From assembly GCF_040358255.1 (NCBI RefSeq), contig NZ_CP132938.1, positions 2,356,001 through 2,420,000 on the forward strand: a stretch of DNA of 64,000 nucleotides, written 5' to 3'. The DNA comes from Tunturibacter gelidoferens (lineage in GTDB: Bacteria > Acidobacteriota > Terriglobia > Terriglobales > Acidobacteriaceae). The notes under the pieces are model-generated. The model searched no databases, was not told where the DNA came from, and saw only the letters and a program-made list of their open reading frames with translations. A program made the translations under genes and the position numbers. Shown here piece by piece: positions 38,631-47,157 of the stretch (within the stretch, counting starts at the first letter, position 1; each line of letters begins with the position of its first letter).

Positions 38631-38930
38631 ATGACCGAGATCGATCCTTACATCATCGACGTCCTGATGCGCGACCTCGTCGGACACGATCGCCGCCCTG
38701 CCAGTTTCCTGGTCTATCTCTGGCTCGCAGCCGAAGCCGAACAGCGAGGATCCGAGGTGCAGATCGGGTATCGAGAGTTGGCCGAAAACATCGGCATCAG
38801 CAAAAGTGCGGCACAGAGCGCAGTTCGCTGGCTGATCAAGCGCCGTCTTCTCTCCGCAAAAAAATCCAACGCAACGGCTCTACCCAGTTACAAGACACTC
38901 TCTCCGTGGAAGGGGCGAGCGCAACGCTGA
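38631..38930 (+). CDS. Winged-helix/HTH protein
   Basis: 99 aa from ATG 38631 (MTEIDPYIIDVLMRDLVGHDRRP). A helix-turn-helix is visible in IGYRELAENIGISKSAAQSAVRWLIKRRLL, with an N-terminal helical region. It resembles small DNA-binding proteins with replication-initiator-like winged helices common in acidobacteria. Divergent from the VOC gene with 87 bp between. Target unknown. Confidence 0.8.
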   Translation: MTEIDPYIIDVLMRDLVGHDRRPASFLVYLWLAAEAEQRGSEVQIGYRELAENIGISKSAAQSAVRWLIKRRLLSAKKSNATALPSYKTLSPWKGRAQR

Positions 38931-38953
38931 TCCGCTATCCCGAACGATCGCAG

Positions 38954-40447
38954 CTACCAGGCCCCCTGTTTCCCACCCACCCACCACACCATCCCCACGG
39001 TTAGCGTAGGCTGATCCGGCGACAGCACTCCAGGCTTATTCGTCAAAAAGAACGGAATGTTGCTCCAGTCTCTTCGATACTCCACACGCGTCAGGAAACC
39101 CTCGCCAAATTTGTACTCATAGGTCCCGGTGAACTCCTTCAAAGCCTGCGTGGTCCCGGTGAAAAGCCCTCCGCGATCCGATAGATACTCGAAGCGGCCG
39201 CCTAGCGCCGTCTTCGGCGTCAGCTGATACCGCGCGTAGGCCGCCCCGCCATCAACGTGCGAAGGCGCTGAAGATTCGCCAGGTGCCGCACTGGCCCACT
39301 CCCGCGAGATCAAATAATCACCCTCAAGCGAAAACGCCAGCTTCGGGGTCGCATTCCAGGTCACGTAGCTGTCGAAGATATGCTGCTTGCCATCCGGTGC
39401 AGGGGTAATCGCCTGAAGGCACAGCCCAGGCTGCACCGGAGCAGTGCAGTTCGTAGCCGGCGCAGCATCCGGATGGTCCTGCCCCAGGTAGTAGTTGAAG
39501 TTCCAAAGAACGCTCTTCGCAGGCTGCGCCGTAAATCCAAACAACTCGTCCTTGAACGAGTTCGTAGGCTCCGACTGATCGGTTCCATTCACCAGCCAAT
39601 AGTTCACCGCCAGCTTGTCGCTCACCTTGTAGCTGGCACGAACACCCGCATGATAGAACGGCAGATAATCGAAGAAGAACGACCGCGAGTAGTTCACCTG
39701 ATCCTTCGTATAGTTGCCTTCGATTCCCAGCGAGCTTGCCCACTTGCCCACATCCACCGTCAGGCCTTTGCCAAGTGGAACGACATACGTTCCAAAAACC
39801 TGAAAGATATTCCTGTAGATATCCGGCCGTGGCTCATTCTGCGGGTTACCCTGCAGTGTCTCCGTCGCCTGCCCAAACTGCAGATCCAGCCGAACCCCAT
39901 ACCGCCTGCCCGCCGCCACATCCGGATCGAGCGCAAGCACCACATCAGCCTGGTTGATGCTGAACGCATTGCTGAGCACATCGTAGGCTCGCAGATACTG
40001 CACACGCCCAATCGGGTGATTGAAGTCGTAGTCGTAGTAACCGTCAAAGGTGTAGTTCAGCGTAGCGCCGCCGGGCAGTTGTGTCGGAAGGACCGATGCC
40101 AAAGGCGAAGTCGGTGTTGAAGCGGTCTGCGGATTCACTGCTGCAGACGACGGAACAGACGCGACGCTGCTGCTCGACACACCTTCCACGCTGCTCCGAA
40201 CATCCGCAGCTGGGCCAACCAGCACCGCCGGCCGCAGCGTAGCCATCTCCGTCGTCGCAACTGGCCGCTCCTTGTGCAGCTCTGCCTCCAGCGCGCTTAC
40301 CCGCAGTGCAAGATCGCGCACCGTCTGCCTCAGCTCCTGAACGTCGGCATTCGTGGGCGCAGTCGCCACTGTCTGCGCGGCGGCTTCAAACCGGGAGAAC
40401 ACAACAAGAAAAAAAGAGAAAAGGAGTAGTCGATTGAAGCAACGCAT
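38954..40447 (-). CDS. Outer-membrane porin, bbp2 (OmpL-like) family
   Basis: 497 aa from ATG 40447 (MRCFNRLLLF). A signal peptide ends near FEAAAQT. A coiled-coil segment (VQELRQTVRDLALRVSALEAELHKE) follows, then a Ser/Ala-rich linker, then a beta-barrel with LNYTFDGYYDYDFNHPIGR, SLGIEGNYTKDQVNYSRSFFF and a C-terminal TLTVGMVWWVGGKQGAW. This is the barrel-porin-2 family of outer-membrane channels, with a periplasmic coiled coil that may bind peptidoglycan. An upstream in-frame ATG at 40477 is less signal-like. Confidence 0.9.
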   Translation of the reverse strand: MRCFNRLLLFSFFLVVFSRFEAAAQTVATAPTNADVQELRQTVRDLALRVSALEAELHKERPVATTEMATLRPAVLVGPAADVRSSVEGVSSSSVASVPSSAAVNPQTASTPTSPLASVLPTQLPGGATLNYTFDGYYDYDFNHPIGRVQYLRAYDVLSNAFSINQADVVLALDPDVAAGRRYGVRLDLQFGQATETLQGNPQNEPRPDIYRNIFQVFGTYVVPLGKGLTVDVGKWASSLGIEGNYTKDQVNYSRSFFFDYLPFYHAGVRASYKVSDKLAVNYWLVNGTDQSEPTNSFKDELFGFTAQPAKSVLWNFNYYLGQDHPDAAPATNCTAPVQPGLCLQAITPAPDGKQHIFDSYVTWNATPKLAFSLEGDYLISREWASAAPGESSAPSHVDGGAAYARYQLTPKTALGGRFEYLSDRGGLFTGTTQALKEFTGTYEYKFGEGFLTRVEYRRDWSNIPFFLTNKPGVLSPDQPTLTVGMVWWVGGKQGAW

Positions 40448-40541
40448 AGGCACGCCTCTCGCAAACGCATTAAGCAAATCACGTTCGCAGTAAATTCATC
40501 GTAAAGGGGAGAACTTCTTCTCGAGTCTTTTTCTGAGTATC

Positions 40542-40626
40542 TGTCCTGCCGGACCGGCCCACTGCGCGTGGGGCGGTCACTTCGTGACGGGTGTACCGCT
40601 TCGCCCGGCGCTCCCGATGGTCGCGG
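40542..40626 (+). repeat. Palindromic dispersed repeat, copy A
   Basis: TGTCCTGCCGGACCGGCC at the left, a hairpin GTCAC-TTC-GTGAC at 40576-40588, TGTACC, then CTCCCGATGGTCG. Member of a four-copy family in this window (A, B, C, D). Confidence 0.8.
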
Positions 40627-40640
40627 GTCAGGATCTCGTG

Positions 40641-40724
40641 CCGACCAACGGGAGGACCAAGCGAAGCTCTAAAAAGGCGTGCGAACGCCCGCCCTCCGCG
40701 CAGGAGGCCCGTCCGGCAGGACAG
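40641..40724 (-). repeat. Palindromic dispersed repeat, copy B (inverted)
   Basis: On the minus strand it begins TGTCCTGCCGGACGGGCC and ends GGTCCTCCCGTTGGTCGG. The middle hairpin GGCGT..ACGCC differs in sequence from the other copies but keeps a stem. It faces copy A, 14 bases apart, upstream of the acyltransferase gene. Confidence 0.75.
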
Positions 40725-40761
40725 ATGGCTGCCAACGCACCCGATAGGTAAACTGAACCAA

Positions 40762-41412
40762 GTGGCCTCCACCTACACCCTCAAGCAACGCCTCGCCCTC
40801 GCCATCGCCCCCCGCCTCGCGAGTGCGGTCATCCGCGTCCTCGGCATGACCCTTCGTTTTGAAGACGTCCGCGACCCCGGCGCACCCCTTGGCTTCGACG
40901 CGCCGCCCCCAGCCGTCTACGCCTTCTGGCACCGCTGCCTGCTCACCAGCGCCTGGCACTTCCGCAACCACGACATCGCCATCCTCATCAGCCCCAGCTT
41001 CGACGGCGAACTGATCGCCCGCACCGTCGAACGACTCGGCTATTTGGCGATACGAGGCTCCAGCTCGCGGTCAGGCTCCCTCGGCCTGCGCAACATGCAC
41101 CGCGCCTACCTGGACGGACACTACTGTGCCATCACCGCCGACGGCCCCCGTGGCCCCGCCATGGTCGCCAAACCCGGCGTCACCCAGCTCGCCCAATTGG
41201 TAGATAGCCCCGTCGGAACCTTCTACGTCCTCCCCGAGCGAGCCTGGAAATTGCGCTCCTGGGATCGCTTCCTGATCCCCAAGCCCTTCTCAAGAGTCTT
41301 CATAGGCTGGCCCCTCCTGACGACCGCCAACGAGGAAGCCGTTCAGGCAGCCCTTGATCGCGCCGTCGAACTGGCCGAATCCCGAATCAGCAACTCTCAA
41401 AAAAAAAGTTGA
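40762..41412 (+). CDS. DUF374 lysophospholipid acyltransferase-family protein
   Basis: 216 aa from GTG 40762 (VASTYTLKQRLALAIAP); the frame further upstream is repeat sequence. DUF374 landmarks: VYAFWHRCLLTSAW with the catalytic-type H, ISPSFDGELIARTVERLG, RGSSSRSGS, ITADGPRGP and WDRFLIPKPFSRVFIGWP. Family members transfer acyl chains in lipid A or phospholipid assembly at the inner membrane. The amphipathic N-terminus fits peripheral membrane binding. Nine bases of poly-A sequence close the gene. Confidence 0.88.
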   Translation: MASTYTLKQRLALAIAPRLASAVIRVLGMTLRFEDVRDPGAPLGFDAPPPAVYAFWHRCLLTSAWHFRNHDIAILISPSFDGELIARTVERLGYLAIRGSSSRSGSLGLRNMHRAYLDGHYCAITADGPRGPAMVAKPGVTQLAQLVDSPVGTFYVLPERAWKLRSWDRFLIPKPFSRVFIGWPLLTTANEEAVQAALDRAVELAESRISNSQKKS

Positions 41413-41455
41413 AAAAGTTGGCGTATTTTTCACCGCCAGAATCAACCATGCAAAA

Positions 41456-41505
41456 CACCACATCCTCACCACGTTCCACCACACAACTCACCACGATTTC
41501 ACCAC
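41456..41505 (+). repeat. CACCAC array upstream of queA, 11-bp period
   Basis: Five CACCAC units start at 41456, 41467, 41477, 41489 and 41500 (steps 11, 10, 12, 11), each followed by a short AT-rich spacer. A sixth degenerate CACCGC is at 41431. One unit per DNA turn places all on the same face. It ends 15 bp before the queA start. Confidence 0.8.
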
Positions 41506-41520
41506 TAAAATTGACATAGA

Positions 41521-42615
41521 TTGCTCGTATCCGACTTCAATTTCGACCTCCCAGAAGAGCTGATAGCCCAGTCCCCACCGGCGATTCGTGGCTCCAGCCG
41601 CATGCTGCTCTTCGACCGCGCCACCGGCCAGTACCACGACAATTTTTTTCGCAACATCCCCCAAATCCTCAAACCCGGCGACCTCCTTATCCTCAATGAC
41701 AGCCGTGTCTTACCGGCCCGCCTCTACGCCACCCGCGCCCGCAGCCACCAAACCCAGCAAAGTTCTCCCAATCCAACCGGCCGTATCGAAGTCCTTCTAA
41801 CCCAGCAACTTGCCGTGAACGATTGGACCGCACTCGTCCGCCCCAGCCGCAAAATTCAACTCGGCGAACGCCTCCTCTTCCACGCCCCCAACGAAGCAAA
41901 CCCCTTACTGGAAGCCGAAATTCTCTCCGCCTCCGAATTCGGCGAACGCACCCTCCGCTTCTCTCCCGCCCCAGACTTCAGCGCCATCCTCAACAAAATA
42001 GGCCACATGCCGCTTCCTCCCTACATCCACCGCGAGGACAGCGATGCCGATCGCGACCGCTACCAGACCGTCTTTTCGCAAGAATCCGGCAGCGCCGCCG
42101 CCCCGACCGCAGGCCTTCACTTCACCCCCAAGATCCTGGCCCAGCTCAAGCAAAACGGCATCCAGATTGAGACCATCACCCTCCACGTAGGGCTCGGCAC
42201 CTTCCAGCCAGTAAGAGCGGAAAAGCTTAGTGACATCCGCCTCCACGCCGAACACTACACGCTTCCTCCCGCAACCGCTGAAGCCATCAACGCCGCGCTC
42301 AATGATGGCCGCAGGATCATTGCAACCGGCACCACCACAACCCGAACGCTGGAACACTGCGCCCAAACGTCTGGGGGAGATCGTCTTACACCCCACACCG
42401 GCCAAACCAGCATCTTCATTCAACCTGGCCATAGGTTCATGATCGTGAAGGGTCTCCTCACAAACTTCCATCTTCCACAATCCACGTTGCTTATGCTAGT
42501 CAGCGCCTTCGCAGGAAGTCAGACCGGAAAAGAATTAGTACTGTCTGCCTATGCACACGCCATTCGGGAAAAATACCAATTCTTCAGTTATGGTGACTGC
42601 ATGCTTCTTCTCTAG
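41521..42615 (+). CDS. queA: tRNA preQ1(34) S-adenosylmethionine ribosyltransferase-isomerase
   Basis: 364 aa, standard length. Starts TTG at 41521: [20 protein letters not shown]; then [47 protein letters not shown] and the terminal [14 protein letters not shown] [11 protein letters not shown]. It adds the ribosyl moiety of SAM to preQ1 in tRNA, making epoxyqueuosine. The TTG start and the absence of a good ribosome-binding site suggest weak or unusual initiation; the CACCAC array ends just upstream. Confidence 0.96.
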   Translation: MLVSDFNFDLPEELIAQSPPAIRGSSRMLLFDRATGQYHDNFFRNIPQILKPGDLLILNDSRVLPARLYATRARSHQTQQSSPNPTGRIEVLLTQQLAVNDWTALVRPSRKIQLGERLLFHAPNEANPLLEAEILSASEFGERTLRFSPAPDFSAILNKIGHMPLPPYIHREDSDADRDRYQTVFSQESGSAAAPTAGLHFTPKILAQLKQNGIQIETITLHVGLGTFQPVRAEKLSDIRLHAEHYTLPPATAEAINAALNDGRRIIATGTTTTRTLEHCAQTSGGDRLTPHTGQTSIFIQPGHRFMIVKGLLTNFHLPQSTLLMLVSAFAGSQTGKELVLSAYAHAIREKYQFFSYGDCMLLL

Positions 42616-42691
42616 AAACGGAGTTCCGTGGTTACGGCATCTCCGTGTTTGAAGTCCTACCACTCGCGCACGCGCTACCATCTAACAAGCC

Positions 42692-45538
42692 ATGTCGAAC
42701 TCAGCAAATCGAGAAAAATCAGCCACTTCGTCCGAAAACAAACCTCCTGTTTACCTACTTGATAGCATGGCGTTCATCTTTCGCGCATACCACGCAATGC
42801 AGCGCCAGCGTCCAATGTCCACGAGGACTGGCATCCCTACTGCGGCGACCTATGTGTTCGTCAACATGATCAACAAGCTTCGCAAAGACTTTTCCCCTCA
42901 CTACCTCGCAGCGATCTACGACCTCTCCGGTCCGGTCTTCCGCGATGAGCGTGCTCGCGAAATGAAGTCGGTCAAGAAGTTCAACATTAAGACTCAGCAG
43001 TTCGAAGAGATTGATTATCTCGGCTACAAAGCCAACCGAACTGAGATGCCGGCCGACCTTACACAACAGCTCCCCTTCATTCGCCGCGCCCTTGAGGCCT
43101 TTCGCATTCCGATTCTTAGTTACGAGGGATTCGAAGCGGACGACGTAATCGGAACGCTGTCTTGTAAGCTCTCAGCTCTGGGCCACAAGGTCTACGTTGT
43201 ATCTTCCGACAAGGATATGATGCAGCTCGTCAACGAAGATGTATTCATTCTCAATCCAACGAAAGACAACCTGATTCTTGACAGTGCCGGAGTAGAAACT
43301 GCGCTCGGAGTCCCACCCGAACTTGTGGTTGACGTGATGGCCCTCCGCGGCGATTCCATCGATAACATTCCCGGTGCTCCAGGCATAGGCGATAAGGGAT
43401 CCGTCGAGCTCATTCAGCAGTTCGGTACGGTCGAGGCCGCGCTCGACCGCGCCGATGAGGTAAAACGTAAAACGTATCGCGAATCGTTGCAAAACAATCG
43501 CGACAATATTCTCCTTTCAAAAGAACTCGTCACGATCCACACCGGCGTGCCTATCGACTTCGAGCTAGACGATATGCTTACCCAGCCCTCCGATAATGCT
43601 GCGTGTCGTGAACTCTTCTCGGAGCTCGAATTTACAACTTTGCTGAAGGAACTTGCTCCTTCTACCGCCAACACTCCGATCACATACAATCTGATACCGA
43701 CATCAGCGCAAATAAGTGAATTGCTGGCAGACGCCCGCTCGGCCGGTCTTTCCGGAGAGATCAAGGGATTAACGTTAGCTGTCTTTGAAGACGCCCGTGC
43801 TCTCGCGGAAGAGGTCTGCGCGGACGTATCCACGGAAGAAGACGCTGAGCCCGAGCCATCGCCATCCAAGTCCATGTCCCTCTTCGCAACCCAAGAACCG
43901 GAACCACTGGACCAGCGAAGGCCAGCTCCCTCGACCGTCCTTCAGATTGGCCTAACCACGTCTGCTGCCTCTGCGACGGTCGTATCCCTTCAGGCGCCTG
44001 GCCTAAGAGAGGCGCTCGAAGACGCAACACTTCCCAAGCACGTTCATGATCTCAAAGCCGTCCTCCGTGCGCTCGAGCCTCATCAGATCACATTGGCTGG
44101 AGTCCGCGACGATGTCATGCTCTACAGCTATCTCATCAATTCGACGCACGGCTCTCACATTCTTCCTGACGTGACAGCCCGCTTTACCGACCGCGCCCTG
44201 CCCCATGCTTCGAAGACGCCTAGCGATGCCGAGATTTCCAATCTCCTGCCTGAAGCCGCCAACGCTGTCCATCGCCTCTCCGACATCCTTCGTAGCCAGA
44301 TCGAATCCGCTCACCTCTCACATATTTACGAGACGATGGATCTTCCGCTGGTTCCTGTTCTCTTGAGGATGGAGCAGGCTGGTGTTCGGATCGACTCCGC
44401 TGTTCTGGGTGAGATGTCCACTCGACTCGCTGTTGATATGGATAATCTTGCCGATCGAATTTATACGGATTCGGGCCATCGGTTCAATATCAACTCGCCT
44501 AAACAACTCGGCGAAGTTCTCTTCAACAAGATGCTCCTTCCCAAGCCGATGAAGTATGGAAAGGGCAAAGTCGTTTCTACGGCTCAGGATGTGCTTGAGG
44601 AGCTTGCCGAACATCATGCTGTTCCTGCACTTGTTCTCGAATACCGCCAGCTCGCGAAGCTGAAATCCACTTACATCGACTCGCTTCCGCAGCTTACGGA
44701 TGCTATGGGCCGTGTCCACACCACCTTCAACCAAGTTGGCACGGCGACTGGTCGCCTTTCCAGCACGAATCCGAATCTGCAGAACATTCCGGTCCGTACT
44801 GCACTTGGTCGCGAGATTCGCGCCGCATTTATTCCTGCTCCAGGTAATGTTCTGATGTCTGCGGACTACTCGCAGATCGAACTGCGCCTGATGGCCCATT
44901 TCTCACAAGACCCGTTATTACTCGATGCCTATAGAACAGGCAAAGACATTCACACGTTGACCGCAAGCGAGGTCTTCGGTGTCGACGCTGCCACCATGGA
45001 TAAAGAGACTCGTGCTCGCGCCAAGGCTGTTAATTTCGGGATCGTATATGGCATCAGTCCGTTTGGACTCGCGGCGCAGCTGAGCATCGATCAAAGAACG
45101 GCCAAAACCTATATTGAGACCTATTTTCAGCGTTACAAAGGTGTCCAGCGCTTCATTGAGGAGACGCTCGAGACAGTGCGCCGAGATCAGTCTGTGAAGA
45201 CTTATTTTGGCCGCATCCGGCCAATCCCGGATATTCAATCCCGCAACCCCAACATGCGCGGTTTTGCGGAGCGGACTGCGATCAATACTCCTTTACAAGG
45301 TACCGCGGCCGATCTCATCAAACTGGCCATGCTCAGAATCGACCAGCTTATCCGCGATCGCAGACTGAGATCGCAGATGACTCTGCAGGTCCATGATGAG
45401 TTGCTGTTTGACGTCGTGCCGGAAGAGGTTGAAGAGCTTCAGAAACTTGTGAAACACGAGATGGAGCACGTTGCCGAGTTCTCCATTCCAATCGTCGCTG
45501 AGGTGGGCGTCGGTCAAAACTGGCGCGACATGAAATAA
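42692..45538 (+). CDS. polA: DNA polymerase I
   Basis: 948 aa. N-terminal 5'-3' exonuclease with LLDSMAFIFRAYHAM, GFEADDVIGTL, VSSDKDMMQLV and GIGDKGSVELI. A central 3'-5' exonuclease-like domain lacks the FDTET-type metal site: the matching stretch reads TTSAASATVVSL, so proofreading is probably lost, as in Taq and Bst polymerases. The polymerase domain is complete: motif A DYSQIELR with D725, motif B RAKAVNFGIVYG, motif C HDE at 901-903. Repair and Okazaki-fragment processing. About 75 bp after queA; an Asp/Glu-rich linker lies near residue 390. Confidence 0.97.
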   Translation: MSNSANREKSATSSENKPPVYLLDSMAFIFRAYHAMQRQRPMSTRTGIPTAATYVFVNMINKLRKDFSPHYLAAIYDLSGPVFRDERAREMKSVKKFNIKTQQFEEIDYLGYKANRTEMPADLTQQLPFIRRALEAFRIPILSYEGFEADDVIGTLSCKLSALGHKVYVVSSDKDMMQLVNEDVFILNPTKDNLILDSAGVETALGVPPELVVDVMALRGDSIDNIPGAPGIGDKGSVELIQQFGTVEAALDRADEVKRKTYRESLQNNRDNILLSKELVTIHTGVPIDFELDDMLTQPSDNAACRELFSELEFTTLLKELAPSTANTPITYNLIPTSAQISELLADARSAGLSGEIKGLTLAVFEDARALAEEVCADVSTEEDAEPEPSPSKSMSLFATQEPEPLDQRRPAPSTVLQIGLTTSAASATVVSLQAPGLREALEDATLPKHVHDLKAVLRALEPHQITLAGVRDDVMLYSYLINSTHGSHILPDVTARFTDRALPHASKTPSDAEISNLLPEAANAVHRLSDILRSQIESAHLSHIYETMDLPLVPVLLRMEQAGVRIDSAVLGEMSTRLAVDMDNLADRIYTDSGHRFNINSPKQLGEVLFNKMLLPKPMKYGKGKVVSTAQDVLEELAEHHAVPALVLEYRQLAKLKSTYIDSLPQLTDAMGRVHTTFNQVGTATGRLSSTNPNLQNIPVRTALGREIRAAFIPAPGNVLMSADYSQIELRLMAHFSQDPLLLDAYRTGKDIHTLTASEVFGVDAATMDKETRARAKAVNFGIVYGISPFGLAAQLSIDQRTAKTYIETYFQRYKGVQRFIEETLETVRRDQSVKTYFGRIRPIPDIQSRNPNMRGFAERTAINTPLQGTAADLIKLAMLRIDQLIRDRRLRSQMTLQVHDELLFDVVPEEVEELQKLVKHEMEHVAEFSIPIVAEVGVGQNWRDMK

Positions 45539-45600
45539 TAGTCTCCTCCATTTTTCGACACGCTGACGAATCGTTCTACGGGTGATTATGGTCTCCGCTT

Positions 45601-46683
45601 CTAAAGAGAGTGGATACTCGATAGCGGATCAGGTTGCGTGGCGATTTGGCTGACGCGCGCGTGCCAGATGTCGAGCAGGGTGGAGGCGATGGTGAAGATG
45701 ACGGGGCCGAGGATGATGCCGAGGGGACCGAAAACTGCGATGCCTCCGAGAATGGTGATGAGGATGATGGCGGTGTGGGCGCGCAGGTGGCCGCCGATGA
45801 GGATGGGGTAGAGGATGTTGTCGATGGTGCTGACGATGAGTCCGCCCCAGATGGCGAGGAGCGCGGCCTTTCCCCAATGGCCGTTGAGACCGAGATATAT
45901 GGCGATGGGGCCCCATACGAGGAAGGCACCGAAGGCTGGGATCATGGCGAAGGCGGTGAGCGTAATGGACCAGAGGATGACACCTGGGACGCCGAGAACC
46001 CAGAAGGCGAGACCGGCGAGGACTCCCTGTACGAGAGCGATGGCGAGCCTTCCGAGGAAGGTGGCGTAGATGGTGTCGTCGATGCGTTCGAGGAGTTCGT
46101 TGGTCTCGTCTTCGCGCAGCGGGATGATGGAGCGGAGCGCCGCGAGGGCCAGATGGCGGTCGCGAAAGAGGAAGAATAGGAGGAAGAGCATAACGACCAT
46201 CTCGGTGATGAGATGGACGGAGTTGCCGAGGATCATTGCGGCTTTGCTGCCTACGTAGGCGGCGGTGGTGCGGGCGGCGTTGTTGATGTCAATGGAGGCG
46301 GAGAAGGCTTCGATGCGATTGGCGAGGGCGGGATGGTTGCCGATGTAGTCGGTAATCGTGTTCTGCGCGTTGGGATTGCGGAGGGAGACGATGGCCTTGA
46401 GTGCTTGCTCGCCGAGTTCCTGCGCCAAGAAGAAGCCGGGAACGATGACGGCGAGGATTACGAGAATGAGGGCTACAGTGGCGCAGGTGGTGCGGTGGAG
46501 GATGCGGGTGGAGAGCCAGTTATACGGGATCTCGGTGACGACCGCTAGTACGATGGCACCGACGATAGCAGAGAAGAAGGGCTGGAGGATCAAGGCGCAG
46601 AGGATGAGGATGGCGAGGGTGAGAAGGTAGAGGGTGATCTGTCTCCAGGGCGGGAGTTCTCGGTCGTCTCGGCCTTCTTGCAT
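45601..46683 (-). CDS. AI-2E/PerM-family transporter
   Basis: 360 aa, polytopic. N-terminal helix pair (LTLAILILCALILQPFFSAIVGAIVLAVV), a soluble middle (about 100-160), then helices ending in HTAIILITILGGIAVFGPLGIILGPV, the conserved C-terminal signature. Members export autoinducer-2 or act as Na+/H+ antiporters; the exact role is unknown. Converges with polA; the strand base skew flips between them. Confidence 0.92.
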   Translation of the reverse strand: MQEGRDDRELPPWRQITLYLLTLAILILCALILQPFFSAIVGAIVLAVVTEIPYNWLSTRILHRTTCATVALILVILAVIVPGFFLAQELGEQALKAIVSLRNPNAQNTITDYIGNHPALANRIEAFSASIDINNAARTTAAYVGSKAAMILGNSVHLITEMVVMLFLLFFLFRDRHLALAALRSIIPLREDETNELLERIDDTIYATFLGRLAIALVQGVLAGLAFWVLGVPGVILWSITLTAFAMIPAFGAFLVWGPIAIYLGLNGHWGKAALLAIWGGLIVSTIDNILYPILIGGHLRAHTAIILITILGGIAVFGPLGIILGPVIFTIASTLLDIWHARVSQIATQPDPLSSIHSL

Positions 46684-46791
46684 GAGGTAAACGCTCCGGT
46701 GGTTGGGTTAGATGCGAATGTATCTGGTATTGGCTGAGATTAGAATACGTGGTCGATTGAGGAATCGATTAATGTCCGAGGAGGTTCGCTG

Positions 46792-47079
46792 ATGGCGCAT
46801 CTTGAACCCTGGCTTGCAGTTGGGGTGTTGTTGTCCACCGCTGCTACGGATGCTGTATACGTGATGTTCAACGCGGCGGTCTCTTCGCAACGGCGCGTGC
46901 CGGCGGCTACGTGGAGCAGCATCTGGTATCTGCTGTCGGCGTTTGCCGTGATCAGTTATACGAAGAACTGGGTTTATGTCTGCTTTGCGGCGGTGGGGTC
47001 GTGGATTGGGGCTTATGTATCGATGACGGTTTTGCGGCGCGCGAAGGGGCCGCGGGGGCCGGAGGCGGCTTCGTCGTGA
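46792..47079 (+). CDS. Small integral membrane protein
   Basis: 95 aa with three hydrophobic segments (WLAVGVLLSTAATDAVYVMF; IWYLLSAFAVISYT; WVYVCFAAVGSWIGAYVSMTVL). A basic C-terminal tail RRAKGPRG is probably cytoplasmic. Good GAGGTTC site before ATG 46792. Function unknown. Confidence 0.7.
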   Translation: MAHLEPWLAVGVLLSTAATDAVYVMFNAAVSSQRRVPAATWSSIWYLLSAFAVISYTKNWVYVCFAAVGSWIGAYVSMTVLRRAKGPRGPEAASS

Positions 47080-47094
47080 GTGGAAGGGTAGATG

Positions 47095-47131
47095 CAGATC
47101 CCCTTCGAGGATGACAACAAGAAAGGCAACG
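47095..47131 (+). repeat. Dispersed 37-bp repeat, copy 1
   Basis: CAGATCCCCTTCGAGG then ATGACAACAAGAAAGGCAACG; differs by one base from 52037-52073. Sits between the small membrane protein and the Fpg gene. Confidence 0.8.
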
Positions 47132-47157
47132 GCAAAGACGCTTCAACTAGCTACGGG

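Noticed and set aside
45539..45600. oriC at the skew switch
   Set aside because: The gap is only 62 bp, has no DnaA-box cluster, and no replication-initiation genes adjoin; kept only as a possible inversion edge or unproven origin.
45634..46179. Acidic 181-aa + strand frame
   Set aside because: Antisense shadow of the AI-2E transporter, created by the skewed base composition.
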